The translations under genes were made by a program, and so were the position numbers. Positions 26,188-33,953 of a stretch of DNA of 64,000 bases are shown here, in pieces. Positions within the stretch are counted from its first letter, which is position 1, and every line of letters begins with the position of its first letter. The notes beneath the pieces were generated by a model, which had not been told where the DNA came from, did no database searches, and saw nothing but the letters and a program-made list of their open reading frames with translations. Source of the DNA: CAWKEY01 sp963848675 (GTDB lineage Bacteria > Pseudomonadota > Gammaproteobacteria > Methylococcales > Methylomonadaceae); the NCBI GenBank assembly GCA_963848675.1, contig CAWKEY010000044.1:124001-188000 (forward strand). The letters are read 5' to 3'.

Positions 26188-26734
26188 CTTACCAACCTAC
26201 CTTACGCTATTAAGAATCGCCTTGATTCCTTTGCTAATGGTTATTTTTTATCTGCCTTGGCATTACGCCAATCTTGCCTGCACGCTGCTTTTTATTTTTG
26301 CTGGATTCACCGACTGGCTGGATGGTTATCTTGCCCGAAAACTGGCCCTGGAAACACAGTTTGGCGCTTTTCTGGATCCGGTTGCCGATAAATTGATGGT
26401 AGCCATCGTCCTGGTTTTAATTGTTCAGCAACAGGCTGATCCTTATTTGGCCATTCCCGCCGCTATAATCATCGGCAGGGAAATCACCATTGCCTCGCTG
26501 CGCGAATGGATGGCGGAAATTGGCCAGCGCGCCAAGGTCAAGGTTTCGCAATTAGGAAAATGGAAAACCACCGCACAAATGCTGGCCATCACGCTGTTGC
26601 TTTATCATGAAGATATAGCCGGCGTCCCCATCGCCCTGAGCGGCTATGTGCTGTTATATATAGCGGCCGCCCTGACGTTGTGGTCTATGGTCAATTACCT
26701 GAGGGCAGCGTTGACGGCTATGGCGGAAGATTAG
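26171..26734 (+). CDS. pgsA: CDP-diacylglycerol--glycerol-3-phosphate 3-phosphatidyltransferase
   Basis: PgsA makes phosphatidylglycerophosphate, the substrate of PgpA, in the inner membrane. The 187-residue multi-helix protein contains the CDP-alcohol phosphatidyltransferase motif: DG..AR....G...D...D reads as DGYLARKLALETQFGAFLDP with a final D in VADK (about residues 50-73). It overlaps the uvrC end, the same uvrC-pgsA pairing as in E. coli. Confidence 0.95.
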   Translation: MKIHYNLPTYLTLLRIALIPLLMVIFYLPWHYANLACTLLFIFAGFTDWLDGYLARKLALETQFGAFLDPVADKLMVAIVLVLIVQQQADPYLAIPAAIIIGREITIASLREWMAEIGQRAKVKVSQLGKWKTTAQMLAITLLLYHEDIAGVPIALSGYVLLYIAAALTLWSMVNYLRAALTAMAED

Positions 26735-26786
26735 CCAGAGCAGATGCCCGTATACCTACCGCACATCAAAATGGGGCGCATCTGTC

Positions 26787-26806
26787 CCCTCTCCAGCTGG
26801 AGAGGG
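26787..26806. repeat. Perfect 20-bp palindrome, REP-like
   Basis: This 20-base palindrome (10-base arm CCCTCTCCAG and its complement) is followed by GGTTAGGGTGGGG-like sequence, a form common among REP elements in proteobacteria. It sits 53 bp after pgsA and may stabilise or end its transcript, although no T-run follows. Confidence 0.65.
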
Positions 26807-26897
26807 TTAGGGTGGGGAGATTTAGAAAACCATTGTTGATGCGCAAATACTATAACAACAAAAATACAGCCTATTGAATTGGCTGTGACAGAAGACA

Positions 26898-27497
26898 ATG
26901 GATCAGGAAAAAGAAACTATTCAGCTTAAATCTGAAACCCACGATGAAATATTGCTGGCGGCATTGAAGCTCTTTGCCGAAAAAGGTTATTTCAATACTT
27001 CACTCATTGATATCAAAGATGCGGTAGGTATCAAAACAACCAGCGGCCTTTATCAGCATTTTCAAAATAAACAGATGATTGCCTCGGCGCTGTACGCCAA
27101 CATTATCGACAGCTTGAGTGTCTCCATCGATGATATTCGACGCAGAAACAAAAAAGCTTCCGAGCAGTTGCGGGAAATTGTCGATTTATTGTTCAGGCTC
27201 GCCACGGACGCGCCCGATGTTATGCGGTTTTTGCTAATCCTGCACCTCAATGAGTTTTTGCCGGAAGAAAAGCCGCTATTGCAATCAGCGCCTTACCAGA
27301 AAATCATCAAAATTATTCAATCGGGCATTCAGGCCGGCGAGATCCGCAATATTGATCCGCTGCTGGCGCATGCCTATTTTTTCGGCCTCATTGAGGCCAC
27401 CTTGCGCATGGTTTTGAGCGGCGCGCTGGACAAAAAAGCCGATTATTATCAAGCCCAAGTGTGGCTGGCCGCCTGGAATTCAATCGCCAAGAAGTGA
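26898..27497 (+). CDS. TetR/AcrR family transcriptional regulator
   Basis: This 199-residue protein has an N-terminal TetR helix-turn-helix: ILLAALKLFAEKGYFNTSLIDI followed by the recognition region GIKTTSGLYQHFQNKQ (about residues 45-60). The all-helical ligand-binding C-terminal half has no recognisable specificity. No efflux or catabolic gene is adjacent, so its target is unknown. A 6-bp inverted repeat (ACAGCC at 26866, GGCTGT at 26881) just before the start could be part of an autoregulatory site. Confidence 0.88.
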   Translation: MDQEKETIQLKSETHDEILLAALKLFAEKGYFNTSLIDIKDAVGIKTTSGLYQHFQNKQMIASALYANIIDSLSVSIDDIRRRNKKASEQLREIVDLLFRLATDAPDVMRFLLILHLNEFLPEEKPLLQSAPYQKIIKIIQSGIQAGEIRNIDPLLAHAYFFGLIEATLRMVLSGALDKKADYYQAQVWLAAWNSIAKK

Positions 27498-27596
27498 GCC
27501 TGCGCAACTTACAGATATGTGGGTAGGCTCTTTGCCCTCGATACACTGTTTACTCCAGGCACTCAAAACCTTAATCATCAACAACGAGGTGAGGCC

Positions 27597-27797
27597 ATGT
27601 TGGAACAGCAAATGCTTAAAGAGGCCCTAACGCTCGGACCTAAAAATAGGGCGAGTTTGGTAGAAAAATTGTTAGCAAGTCTCGACCAGCCGGATAAAGC
27701 AATAGATGAACTGTGGACAAAGGAAGCAGAAAACCGGATCGATGCTTATGAAGCAGGCAACATAAAAGCGCTTGGCGCTGAACAAGTATTTGGCTAA
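27597..27797 (+). CDS. Putative addiction module antitoxin component
   Basis: This 66-residue protein is of the short addiction-module family (unstable antitoxin type). The pattern ALTLGPKNRASLVEKLLASLDQP followed by DELWTKEAENRIDAYEAG is characteristic. The ATG at 27597 is preceded by a GAGGTGAGG purine stretch; an upstream in-frame start is possible but gives a non-family N-terminus. Its partner should be a RelE/ParE-type toxin immediately downstream, where only a C-terminal remnant remains. The gene is therefore an orphan, or acts on a toxin elsewhere. Confidence 0.8.
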   Translation: MLEQQMLKEALTLGPKNRASLVEKLLASLDQPDKAIDELWTKEAENRIDAYEAGNIKALGAEQVFG

Positions 27798-27809
27798 TAT
27801 AAAAAGTGA

Positions 27810-27923
27810 ACGTTAGCTTTTTACGCATATGGCATTATTTACCAAATTCGAGCCAATGAAATTTTGATTGTAGCTATTGCTCATTTGCATAGAAAGCCCG
27901 ATTACTGGACAAATCGGCTATAG
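27810..27923 (+). pseudogene. C-terminal remnant of a RelE/ParE-type toxin
   Basis: In the frame ending at TAG 27921-27923 the DNA reads AYGIIYQIRANEILIVAIAH, then LHRKPDYWTNRL, which matches the last third of ParE/RelE toxins (YG-IY-I..EI.V.AI.H..R.P.YW..R). A stop at 27807 and the absence of the first roughly 60 residues show that the gene is truncated. It follows the antitoxin by 12 bp, where a full toxin gene would begin, so an internal deletion removed the toxin start. Confidence 0.75.
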
Positions 27924-27951
27924 ATCGCAGCTCGTCATGATGACAAATATC

Positions 27952-28261
27952 TGTCATTCCGAACACCGGGAGGAATCTTCCCAAGCTTCCGGGAGCAAGA
28001 TATCTACTAGCGTCGAGATGACAACCGATTTGTCATTCCGACCACCGGGAGGAAACTTGCCAGGCTTCCGGTGACTAAGATCTCTCCTAGCGTCGAGATG
28101 ACAACCGATTTGTCATTCCGACCATCGGGAGGAATCTTCCCAAGCTTCCGGGAGCAAGATCTCTCCTAGCGTCGAGATGACAAATACCTGTCATTCCGAC
28201 CATCGGGAGGAAACTTGCCGGGCCTCCGAGAGCAAGATATCTCCTCACGTCGAGATGACAA
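27952..28261. repeat. Array of four imperfect palindromes of about 73 bp
   Basis: Four direct copies at 27952-28024, 28031-28104, 28111-28183 and 28189-28261 are separated by 5-6 bp. Each begins TGTCATTCCGAC or similar, has GGGAGGAA and ends CGTCGAGATGACAA, so the two ends are imperfect inverted repeats and each unit can fold. Central parts differ slightly (CTTCCGGGAGCAAG or CTTCCGGTGACTAAG). The spacers are short and not unique, which distinguishes the array from CRISPR. Confidence 0.92.
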
Positions 28262-28334
28262 AAGGGCATGATGAGAGGCCTATCAGGATAAATGGCCGGA
28301 GTAGAAGCGTCTCTTAACCTCCAGTAGAAACTTT

Positions 28335-28625
28335 ATGTCGCAACAAAACTATTACGTCTATCTTTTAAGCAATTGGAACAATAAAGTGCTTTATATTGGC
28401 GTTACCAATAATTTGGAACGACGCATAGTTGAACATCGGCAAAAATTAATCCCCGGATTTACTGAAAAATATAACGTCAATAAACTGGTATATTTTGAAC
28501 AAACCAATGATGTGATTTCAGCTCTCGGTAGAGAAAAACAGCTTAAGAAGTGGCGTAGAGAAAAGAAAAACGCCTTAGTCAATAGCGTAAATCCATCCTG
28601 GCAGGATTTAAGTGCAGGATGGTAA
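28335..28625 (+). CDS. Small GIY-YIG nuclease within the palindrome array
   Basis: This 96-residue stand-alone GIY-YIG endonuclease domain has YVY at 7-9, YIG at 20-22 with the following NNLERR arginines at 29-30, and a probable catalytic Glu at about 68 in GREKQLKKW. Single-domain proteins of this kind are structure-specific or nicking nucleases of largely unknown role. The gene stands alone between two blocks of the same palindromic repeat (four copies upstream, three and a half downstream), all in one orientation. This placement suggests that the nuclease may act on, or have spread with, the repeats; the link is inference. Confidence 0.85.
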   Translation: MSQQNYYVYLLSNWNNKVLYIGVTNNLERRIVEHRQKLIPGFTEKYNVNKLVYFEQTNDVISALGREKQLKKWRREKKNALVNSVNPSWQDLSAGW

Positions 28626-28659
28626 GCAGTTTGACCGGCGAAGCCTTATTATCCCGACT

Positions 28660-28950
28660 TTTCATTCCGGCCAGCGGGAGGAAACCTGCCAGGCTTCCGG
28701 TGACTAATATCTCTCCTGACGTCGAGATGACAACGGGGCTGTCATTCCGACCATCGGGAGGAATCTTGCGAGGCTTCCGGTGACTAAGATCTCTCCTGAC
28801 GTCGAGATGACAAACAACTTGTCATTCCGACCATCGGGAGGAATCTTCCCAAGCCTCCGGTGAACAAGATCTCTCCTAACGTCGAGATGACAAGGCGCTC
28901 GAGTTGACAACGGAGCTGTCATTCCGACCATCGGGAGGAATCTTTCCACA
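28660..28950. repeat. Second block of the 73-bp palindromes (three full, one partial)
   Basis: Copies lie at 28660-28733, 28740-28813 and 28820-28893, and a left-half copy is at 28917-28950. They have the same consensus and orientation as the block before the GIY-YIG gene; the right ends here read CTGACGTCGAGATGACAA or CTAACGTCGAG. The partial copy breaks off after GGGAGGAATCTTT, roughly 190 bp before the flagellin gene. Confidence 0.9.
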
Positions 28951-29020
28951 GCCCCTGCTAAACCCAAGCCGCTTTAATGTGACAGGTCTCACAGAATAAA
29001 GGGCACTGCAAAATATCCGT

Positions 29021-29047
29021 TAAAGATTCAAATCCCCCCGTCGATAA
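29021..29047 (+). promoter_or_regulatory. Sigma-28 (FliA) promoter of the flagellin gene
   Basis: TAAAGATT (29021-29028) and GTCGATAA (29040-29047) are separated by exactly 11 bp, one mismatch each from the FliA consensus TAAAGTTT-N11-GCCGATAA. The element lies 98 bp upstream of the fliC start in the correct orientation. Confidence 0.85.
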
Positions 29048-29144
29048 CCCAGACAAAGGTGGGGGAGTTATCAAAAAGGATAAGGAACCCGAAGTTAAAA
29101 GCCCGGAAAAAATAATACACCGGGATTCAATTAGGAGAGCAGTC

Positions 29145-30941
29145 ATGGCACAATATATCAACACCAACGTATCATCATTAAACGCACAACGTAACCTGAC
29201 AACATCACAAAATTCACTCGCAACATCCTTACAACGTTTATCTTCCGGCTTGCGTATTAACAGCGCCAAAGACGATGCCGCCGGTTTGGCTATCAGTGAG
29301 CGCTTTGCCACACAAATCCGTGGCAATGACCAGGCCGCCCGTAATGCCAACGATGGCATCTCGTTATCGCAAACGGCTGAAGGCGATCTGGAGCAAATCG
29401 GCAACAACCTGCAACGTATCCGTGAGCTGGCCGTACAATCCGCCAACTCCAGTAACAGCGCTAGTGACCGGGCCTCAATCAATAACGAAGCCACCCAGTT
29501 AATCGCCGAGATTGACCGTGTGGCGGGCAATTCATCCTTTAACGGTCACAAACTGCTGGATGGCACCTTTACCGCGCAATCCTTCCAGGTGGGCGCCAAC
29601 AACACCAGTAATGACCGTATTACCATTGCATCGATTCACAGTGCTAGATCGAATGCACTGGGTGTAGGTTCGGGTTCAAGCTATTCGACAGCCATAAGCG
29701 GCTCGGCTGTGAGCGCAGGTGCACTAGCAGCGGGTGATTTGGTCATTAATGGTCATCAAGTAGGCGCAACCGTCAGTGATGGCGTTTCGTTTGCCGGAGG
29801 CAATGGTAGCGCCATTGCCAAGGCGGCCGCCATCAATGCTGTGTCCGGGCAAACCGCGGTGACTGCAACGGTGGCGGCGACTACTGTGGCAGGAACTGCA
29901 GTAACAGCTCCTTCTGCAGCGATAGCGGACGGTGACATCACTGTAAATGGGGTCAATATTGGTGCTCTCGCGGCAACCACTACGGCAGCGGAACGTGGGG
30001 CACAGGTTTCTGCCGCAATCAATGCAAAATCATCGCAAACCGGCGTGACAGCAACTTTTGATAGTACCGGTAAGGTTGCTTTGAATGCAGCAGATGGCAG
30101 AAATATCACGGTAACGGCTGCAGCAACTGCAGGAGCTGATGATGCAAATACTGGTTTGACTACCGGTGCAACCGGTGCTGGTGGCGCTACCAAAACGGTT
30201 ACATCAACAATCTCTTTATCTTCAACAGGTTCCGCAGGTATTACCTTGGCAAGTGGCGGTACCGGGACTCTGGCAGGGGGGACAATATCTGCCTTTACTA
30301 CCACCACAGACGATATTGCGGCAGGGGACCTCGTAATTAATGGTGTGGATATAGGTGCTATTACTGCCGTCACTGGCAGTGGTGCGGGTGCAGAGGTCTT
30401 AAGCGCGATTAATGCTAAAACGGCAGAAACGGGTGTTACTGCAACCAATAATGCAGGTAAAATCACTCTATCAGCTGCCAGCGGCGATGCGATTAAGGTG
30501 GAAACCAAGGGCTCCGCTACCCAAGCAAGAACTGGCTTTGCACTCGGCACAACAACTGGCACCGGCGCTGGCGCCACCTCTTCGGGTTTAACCGCTAAAG
30601 CATATACGGCTACTTCATCTGCTGGCGCTGGGGTATCCTCTTTGGATCTGACCACGGAAGCTGGCGCACTGGCCGCGTTAACCACACTGGATTCAGCCAT
30701 CAACACCATAAACAGTACCCGAGGAGAATTGGGTGCGTATCAAAACCGGTTTGAATCGACCGTCGCCAGTTTGCAAACCACCAATGAAAACCTGTCAGCT
30801 TCACGCAGCCGTATCAGAGACGCTGATTTTGCCAAGGAAACCGCCAACCTGACTCGTGCGCAAATCCTGCAACAAGCTGGCACGGCAATGCTGTCCCAGG
30901 CCAATCAGATTCCACAAGGGGTCTTGAGCCTGTTACGGTAA
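29145..30941 (+). CDS. fliC: Flagellin
   Basis: This is the filament subunit exported through the flagellar type III system. The 598-residue protein has conserved helical ends: the N-terminal D0/D1 (AQYINTNVSSLNAQRNL to about residue 145) and the C-terminal D1/D0 ending QILQQAGTAMLSQANQ then LLR. The central 300 residues are Ala/Thr/Gly/Ser rich and contain three flagellin-IN type repeats, recognisable as AGDLVINGHQVGA, DGDITVNGVNIGA and AGDLVINGVDIGA, each followed by AINA and V/TATF-like strands. The middle has almost no aromatic or charged residues and may be surface-exposed and variable. A sigma-28 promoter precedes it and a terminator follows. Confidence 0.96.
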   Translation: MAQYINTNVSSLNAQRNLTTSQNSLATSLQRLSSGLRINSAKDDAAGLAISERFATQIRGNDQAARNANDGISLSQTAEGDLEQIGNNLQRIRELAVQSANSSNSASDRASINNEATQLIAEIDRVAGNSSFNGHKLLDGTFTAQSFQVGANNTSNDRITIASIHSARSNALGVGSGSSYSTAISGSAVSAGALAAGDLVINGHQVGATVSDGVSFAGGNGSAIAKAAAINAVSGQTAVTATVAATTVAGTAVTAPSAAIADGDITVNGVNIGALAATTTAAERGAQVSAAINAKSSQTGVTATFDSTGKVALNAADGRNITVTAAATAGADDANTGLTTGATGAGGATKTVTSTISLSSTGSAGITLASGGTGTLAGGTISAFTTTTDDIAAGDLVINGVDIGAITAVTGSGAGAEVLSAINAKTAETGVTATNNAGKITLSAASGDAIKVETKGSATQARTGFALGTTTGTGAGATSSGLTAKAYTATSSAGAGVSSLDLTTEAGALAALTTLDSAINTINSTRGELGAYQNRFESTVASLQTTNENLSASRSRIRDADFAKETANLTRAQILQQAGTAMLSQANQIPQGVLSLLR

Positions 30942-30956
30942 TCGCAAGCGGCAAAG

Positions 30957-30983
30957 CGCCCGGCACTGCCGGGCGTTTGTTCT
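30957..30983 (+). terminator. Terminator after fliC
   Basis: The stem CGCCCGGC (30957-30964) / GCCGGGCG (30968-30975) encloses ACT and is followed by TTTGTTCTT. It separates the highly expressed flagellin from flaG. Confidence 0.8.
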
Positions 30984-31006
30984 TGCATTAAATCAGGAGA
31001 ATGATC

Positions 31007-31432
31007 ATGGACATTAATAACCCTATTCACACGCTAAAACCGGTGGCTTTAGAAAAGCCGGGCTTTAGCGTGCAACAGCGCCATGCTTCTGCTGCCAATA
31101 CTGACAAGCAAAACGCCAAAGACCAAACTGTTCAGAAGCCGGCTAATGCTGAAATGGTTAGCGCAACACCGGTAAAAAATGACAAAAAAGCCAGTGAAGA
31201 GCTGAATGCTGCCGTGCAGCAAATGAACACGTATGTGCAGAACATTCAGCGTGATTTGCAGTTCAGTGTCGATGAAGAAAGCGGCAGGAACGTGGTAAAG
31301 GTGATCGACTCGAAAAGCAAGGAAGTCATCCGGCAAATTCCCAGTGAAGAAGTATTGGCGCTGGCCCGGCAATGGGCCGAGCAGCAGGCAGACGGAACAG
31401 GATTAAGTTTGTTGGACAAAAAAATGGCTTGA
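31007..31432 (+). CDS. flaG: FlaG family flagellar protein
   Basis: FlaG-type proteins lie next to flagellin genes and influence filament length; their mechanism is poorly known. The 141-residue protein has a disordered N-terminus and the conserved C-terminal region: LQFSVDEESGRNVVKVIDSK followed by VIRQIPSEEVL. The ATG at 31007 is chosen over 31001 because AGGAG at 30995-30999 gives seven bases spacing to it but only one to the earlier codon. It lies between fliC and fliD. Confidence 0.9.
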   Translation: MDINNPIHTLKPVALEKPGFSVQQRHASAANTDKQNAKDQTVQKPANAEMVSATPVKNDKKASEELNAAVQQMNTYVQNIQRDLQFSVDEESGRNVVKVIDSKSKEVIRQIPSEEVLALARQWAEQQADGTGLSLLDKKMA

Positions 31433-31467
31433 TTGGGCTAAGTTGTGTAGCTGGGAATGGTAGATTT

Positions 31468-31581
31468 TTGTCATCTCGACGCGAGGAGATATCTTGGATG
31501 CTTGGGCATAGTAAGATTCCTTCCTGTGGTCGGAATGACAAAGTACTGTGCGGAATGACAAGGTGCTGTATGGAATGACAA
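31468..31581 (-). repeat. Inverted copy of the 73-bp palindrome with extra ends
   Basis: Positions 31468-31541 match the 28-kb repeat unit in reverse orientation, starting TTGTCATCTCGACGCGAGGAG and ending GGAATGACAA when read on the plus strand. The terminal word GGAATGACAA recurs at 31552-31561 and 31572-31581, giving three copies at exact 20-bp intervals. The element fills the flaG-fliD gap. Confidence 0.85.
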
Positions 31582-31677
31582 GATGCGGGTGGCACAAAAC
31601 TTTCCCCCACACTTCATATTTATGGTTAATTCACCCTAAACATCCGCAACGGCTAAGAAACGATAAAGGGGACGACA

Positions 31678-33054
31678 ATGGCAGCAATTACATCGGCAGG
31701 TATAGGCTCCGGGCTTGATATAGAAAGCCTGGTGAAACAATTGGTTGCTGCCGAGGGGCAGCCGGCAAGTTTGCGGCTGACGCGTGCCGAGGCGGTATTA
31801 CAGGCGGATTTATCAGCCTTTGGCTCGCTTAAAAGCGCGTTATCGTCTTTTCAGACCAGCGTAACAGGCCTGAAGGATTTGTCGGCGTTCCAGGCGCGTA
31901 AAGCGACATCGAGCAATGATGAATTGTTTACCGTCGCCGCGAACAGCACGGCTATTGCCGGCAGTTTTTCTATCGTAGTGGACCAGCTGGCACAGTCTGC
32001 CAAGCTGCGTTCCGGTGATTTTAGCAGCGAAACGGCTTTGGTCGGCGCCGGTTCGCTGACGATAGGCTTGGGCGCCAATAGCTTCGAGCTTAGCGTTGGC
32101 GCGGATACCACTCTGGCGGGTCTTCGTGATGCGATCAATCAGGCCTCCGGTAATCCGGGCATCAAGGCCACGATTATCAACGTTGATTCGGGTTCGCAGC
32201 TGGTGCTGACTTCGGACAAGGTGGGCGCGGCAAATGCCATTACGATTGCGGCAACGGACAGCGATGCCCTGGACAGTTCTGATTTAACCCGTTTCTCGAC
32301 GGCTAATCTAACGCCTGTTCAGACGGCGCAGGATGCGATTATTCATGTGGATGGCCAGCAGGTGACACGGGGCAGCAATAACTTATCGGATGTTATTGCC
32401 GGGGTAACGCTATCCTTAAAGAAAGCTGATCCTGCAAAAACAGAAAAAGCGACGGTTGAGCTGGATAAAACTTCGGTCACGGCAAAAGTGAATGAGTTTA
32501 TCAAGGCTTATAATTCGCTAGCCGGCACCATGAATAATCTTTCCAGTTATGACGCTGCCACCAAGAAGGGCGGGCCGTTATTGGGTGACCCCACGTTACG
32601 CGGAGTAAAAAATCAGATCCGGCAGGTGTTCTCGAATCCTGCACAGGGAGTAAGCGGTTTTGCAACCTTGTCGGAAATCGGTATTACCACCAATAAAAGC
32701 GGTGAGCTGGTGCTTGATGCCGGTAAGCTGGATAAGGCGATGGCCTCTGATTTTGAATCGGTTTCCAAGTTATTCGCCTCAGGCAATGGGGTTTCTGTGC
32801 GCCTGGATGGCATTTTAAAAAATTATCTGTCTGCTGATGGCGCCTTATCATCCCGTCTTGATGGCGTCAGAGGCCGCATTGATGATATTGGTGAACAACG
32901 GGTAAAGCTTAATGCCCGGCTTACGGCCATTGAGTCACGTTACCGTAAGCAGTTTACCGCCATGGATGCCTTGCTCGGGCAGTTGCAGTCAACCGGTGAT
33001 TTCCTGACGCAGCAGTTGAAGAATTTGCCCGGCTTTACGAATTCAAATAATTAA
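31678..33054 (+). CDS. fliD: Flagellar filament cap protein FliD
   Basis: FliD (HAP2) caps the growing filament and folds incoming flagellin. The 458-residue protein has the N-terminal FliD_N domain (TSAGIGSGLDIESLVKQLV) and a flagellin-IN like segment. A C-terminal FliD_C domain follows (LSSYDAATKKGGPLLGDPTL; near the end RYRKQFTAMDALLGQLQST). Length is normal. A good AAGGGG binding site precedes the ATG. A weak sigma-28 like TAAA/CGATAA pair lies upstream, but its spacing is about 14 instead of 11, so I do not call it. Confidence 0.95.
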   Translation: MAAITSAGIGSGLDIESLVKQLVAAEGQPASLRLTRAEAVLQADLSAFGSLKSALSSFQTSVTGLKDLSAFQARKATSSNDELFTVAANSTAIAGSFSIVVDQLAQSAKLRSGDFSSETALVGAGSLTIGLGANSFELSVGADTTLAGLRDAINQASGNPGIKATIINVDSGSQLVLTSDKVGAANAITIAATDSDALDSSDLTRFSTANLTPVQTAQDAIIHVDGQQVTRGSNNLSDVIAGVTLSLKKADPAKTEKATVELDKTSVTAKVNEFIKAYNSLAGTMNNLSSYDAATKKGGPLLGDPTLRGVKNQIRQVFSNPAQGVSGFATLSEIGITTNKSGELVLDAGKLDKAMASDFESVSKLFASGNGVSVRLDGILKNYLSADGALSSRLDGVRGRIDDIGEQRVKLNARLTAIESRYRKQFTAMDALLGQLQSTGDFLTQQLKNLPGFTNSNN

Positions 33055-33120
33055 GTCGCTAGTTATTGAGCAATTGTGTTCTAGTGAATGGATGGCCTGA
33101 TAATCAATGAGGATAGTCAA

Positions 33121-33513
33121 ATGAATGCTTTATCAGCAATGAAGCAATATCAACAAGTGAGTGTTCACAGCAACATTATGGATGCCTCGCCGCATCGCCT
33201 GGTGCAGATGCTGATGGAAGGGGTGTTGGAAAAAATTGCCCTGGCAAAAGGCAATCTAGTCCGCCATGAAATCGCCAGTAAGGGTGAAAATATCGGCAAG
33301 GCCATTTCGATTGTGGGCGGTTTGCAGGCTTCATTAAATAAAGAAGCAGGCGGCGAAATTTCCGAAAATCTGGACAGGCTTTATGACTACATGACGCAGC
33401 AGTTGTTGATGGCCAATAGCCGCAATGATGAAGCCATGCTGGATGAAGTGGCAGGTCTAATGCTGGACATTAAAATAAGCTGGGATGCGATTCCAGATGC
33501 TTATAAATATTAA
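33121..33513 (+). CDS. fliS: Flagellar export chaperone FliS
   Basis: FliS binds the flagellin C-terminus and keeps it unpolymerised before export. The 130-residue helical protein shows KQYQQVSVHSNIMDASPHRLVQMLMEG at the N-terminus and DEVAGLMLDIKISWDAIP at the C-terminus, both family signatures. ATG 33121 is preferred over an upstream in-frame start because it gives the normal start shortly before YQQ and follows a GAGGATAG purine stretch. It forms fliD-fliS-fliT with its neighbours. Confidence 0.95.
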   Translation: MNALSAMKQYQQVSVHSNIMDASPHRLVQMLMEGVLEKIALAKGNLVRHEIASKGENIGKAISIVGGLQASLNKEAGGEISENLDRLYDYMTQQLLMANSRNDEAMLDEVAGLMLDIKISWDAIPDAYKY

Positions 33514-33542
33514 GCGATGCTGCTATCACTTGAGTTTTCGCG

Positions 33543-33848
33543 ATGACCAATAAAGCAAATGATCTGCAACAGCTCATCGCATTGAGCGACACGATGCTGG
33601 AAAAAGCCCGGGAACAGGCCTGGGATGAGCTGTTTGAGCTGGAACAGCAGCGCCGTAAGGCGATGCAATTGTTTTTTTTACAGGGGGTTGCAGCAGAGGA
33701 TGCACGGGCTGTTACAGCCGGCATTGAGCTGATCATGGCAAGAGACCGCGATCTAATGGCGTTAGCGACGGCAACCCGGGATGAGTTGGCGCAAACCCTG
33801 CAAAAGATGGATCAGGGCAAAAAGGCGGTTAAGGCTTATACGAGTTGA
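33543..33848 (+). CDS. fliT: Flagellar chaperone FliT-like protein
   Basis: This 101-residue all-helical protein (LIALSDTMLEKAREQAWDEL, FELEQQRRKAMQLFF) follows fliS, where FliT, the chaperone of FliD, is normally encoded. FliT sequences diverge strongly, so the name rests on size, helical heptads, the E-L-E-Q-R-R pattern and position. In enterics FliT also inhibits FlhDC; whether that applies here is unknown. A REP pair follows the gene. Confidence 0.8.
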   Translation: MTNKANDLQQLIALSDTMLEKAREQAWDELFELEQQRRKAMQLFFLQGVAAEDARAVTAGIELIMARDRDLMALATATRDELAQTLQKMDQGKKAVKAYTS

Positions 33849-33895
33849 TGATTGCGCTACTAAAAATTTGGCGCGTAGGATAGGTGGTGTTGTGA

Positions 33896-33953
33896 GTAGG
33901 TGCGAATTTATTCGCACATGATCCTTCCAACGTGCGAATAAATTCGCACCTAC
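33896..33953. repeat. REPIN: inverted pair of 22-bp REP sequences downstream of the RAYT gene
   Basis: The sequence at 33896-33917 (begins GTAGGTGCGAATTTATTCG) and that at 33932-33953 are exact reverse complements, 14 bp apart. Each REP itself contains the small palindrome GTGCGAAT/ATTCGCAC. The right REP overlaps the stop codon of the RAYT gene, so the repeat supplies that TAG. Confidence 0.93.

Noticed and set aside
27952..28950. CRISPR array
   Set aside because: The repeated unit is about 73 bp and palindromic, the gaps are only 5-6 bp and often identical, and no cas gene is near.
29756..30709. 317-codon minus-strand frame opposite flagellin
   Set aside because: It arises from the Ala/Thr/Gly-rich repeats of the flagellin centre and has a composition-biased, motif-free sequence.
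31625..31672. Sigma-28 promoter before fliD
   Set aside because: TAAA and CGATAA boxes exist but spacing is about 14 bp instead of 11, so the match is not convincing.
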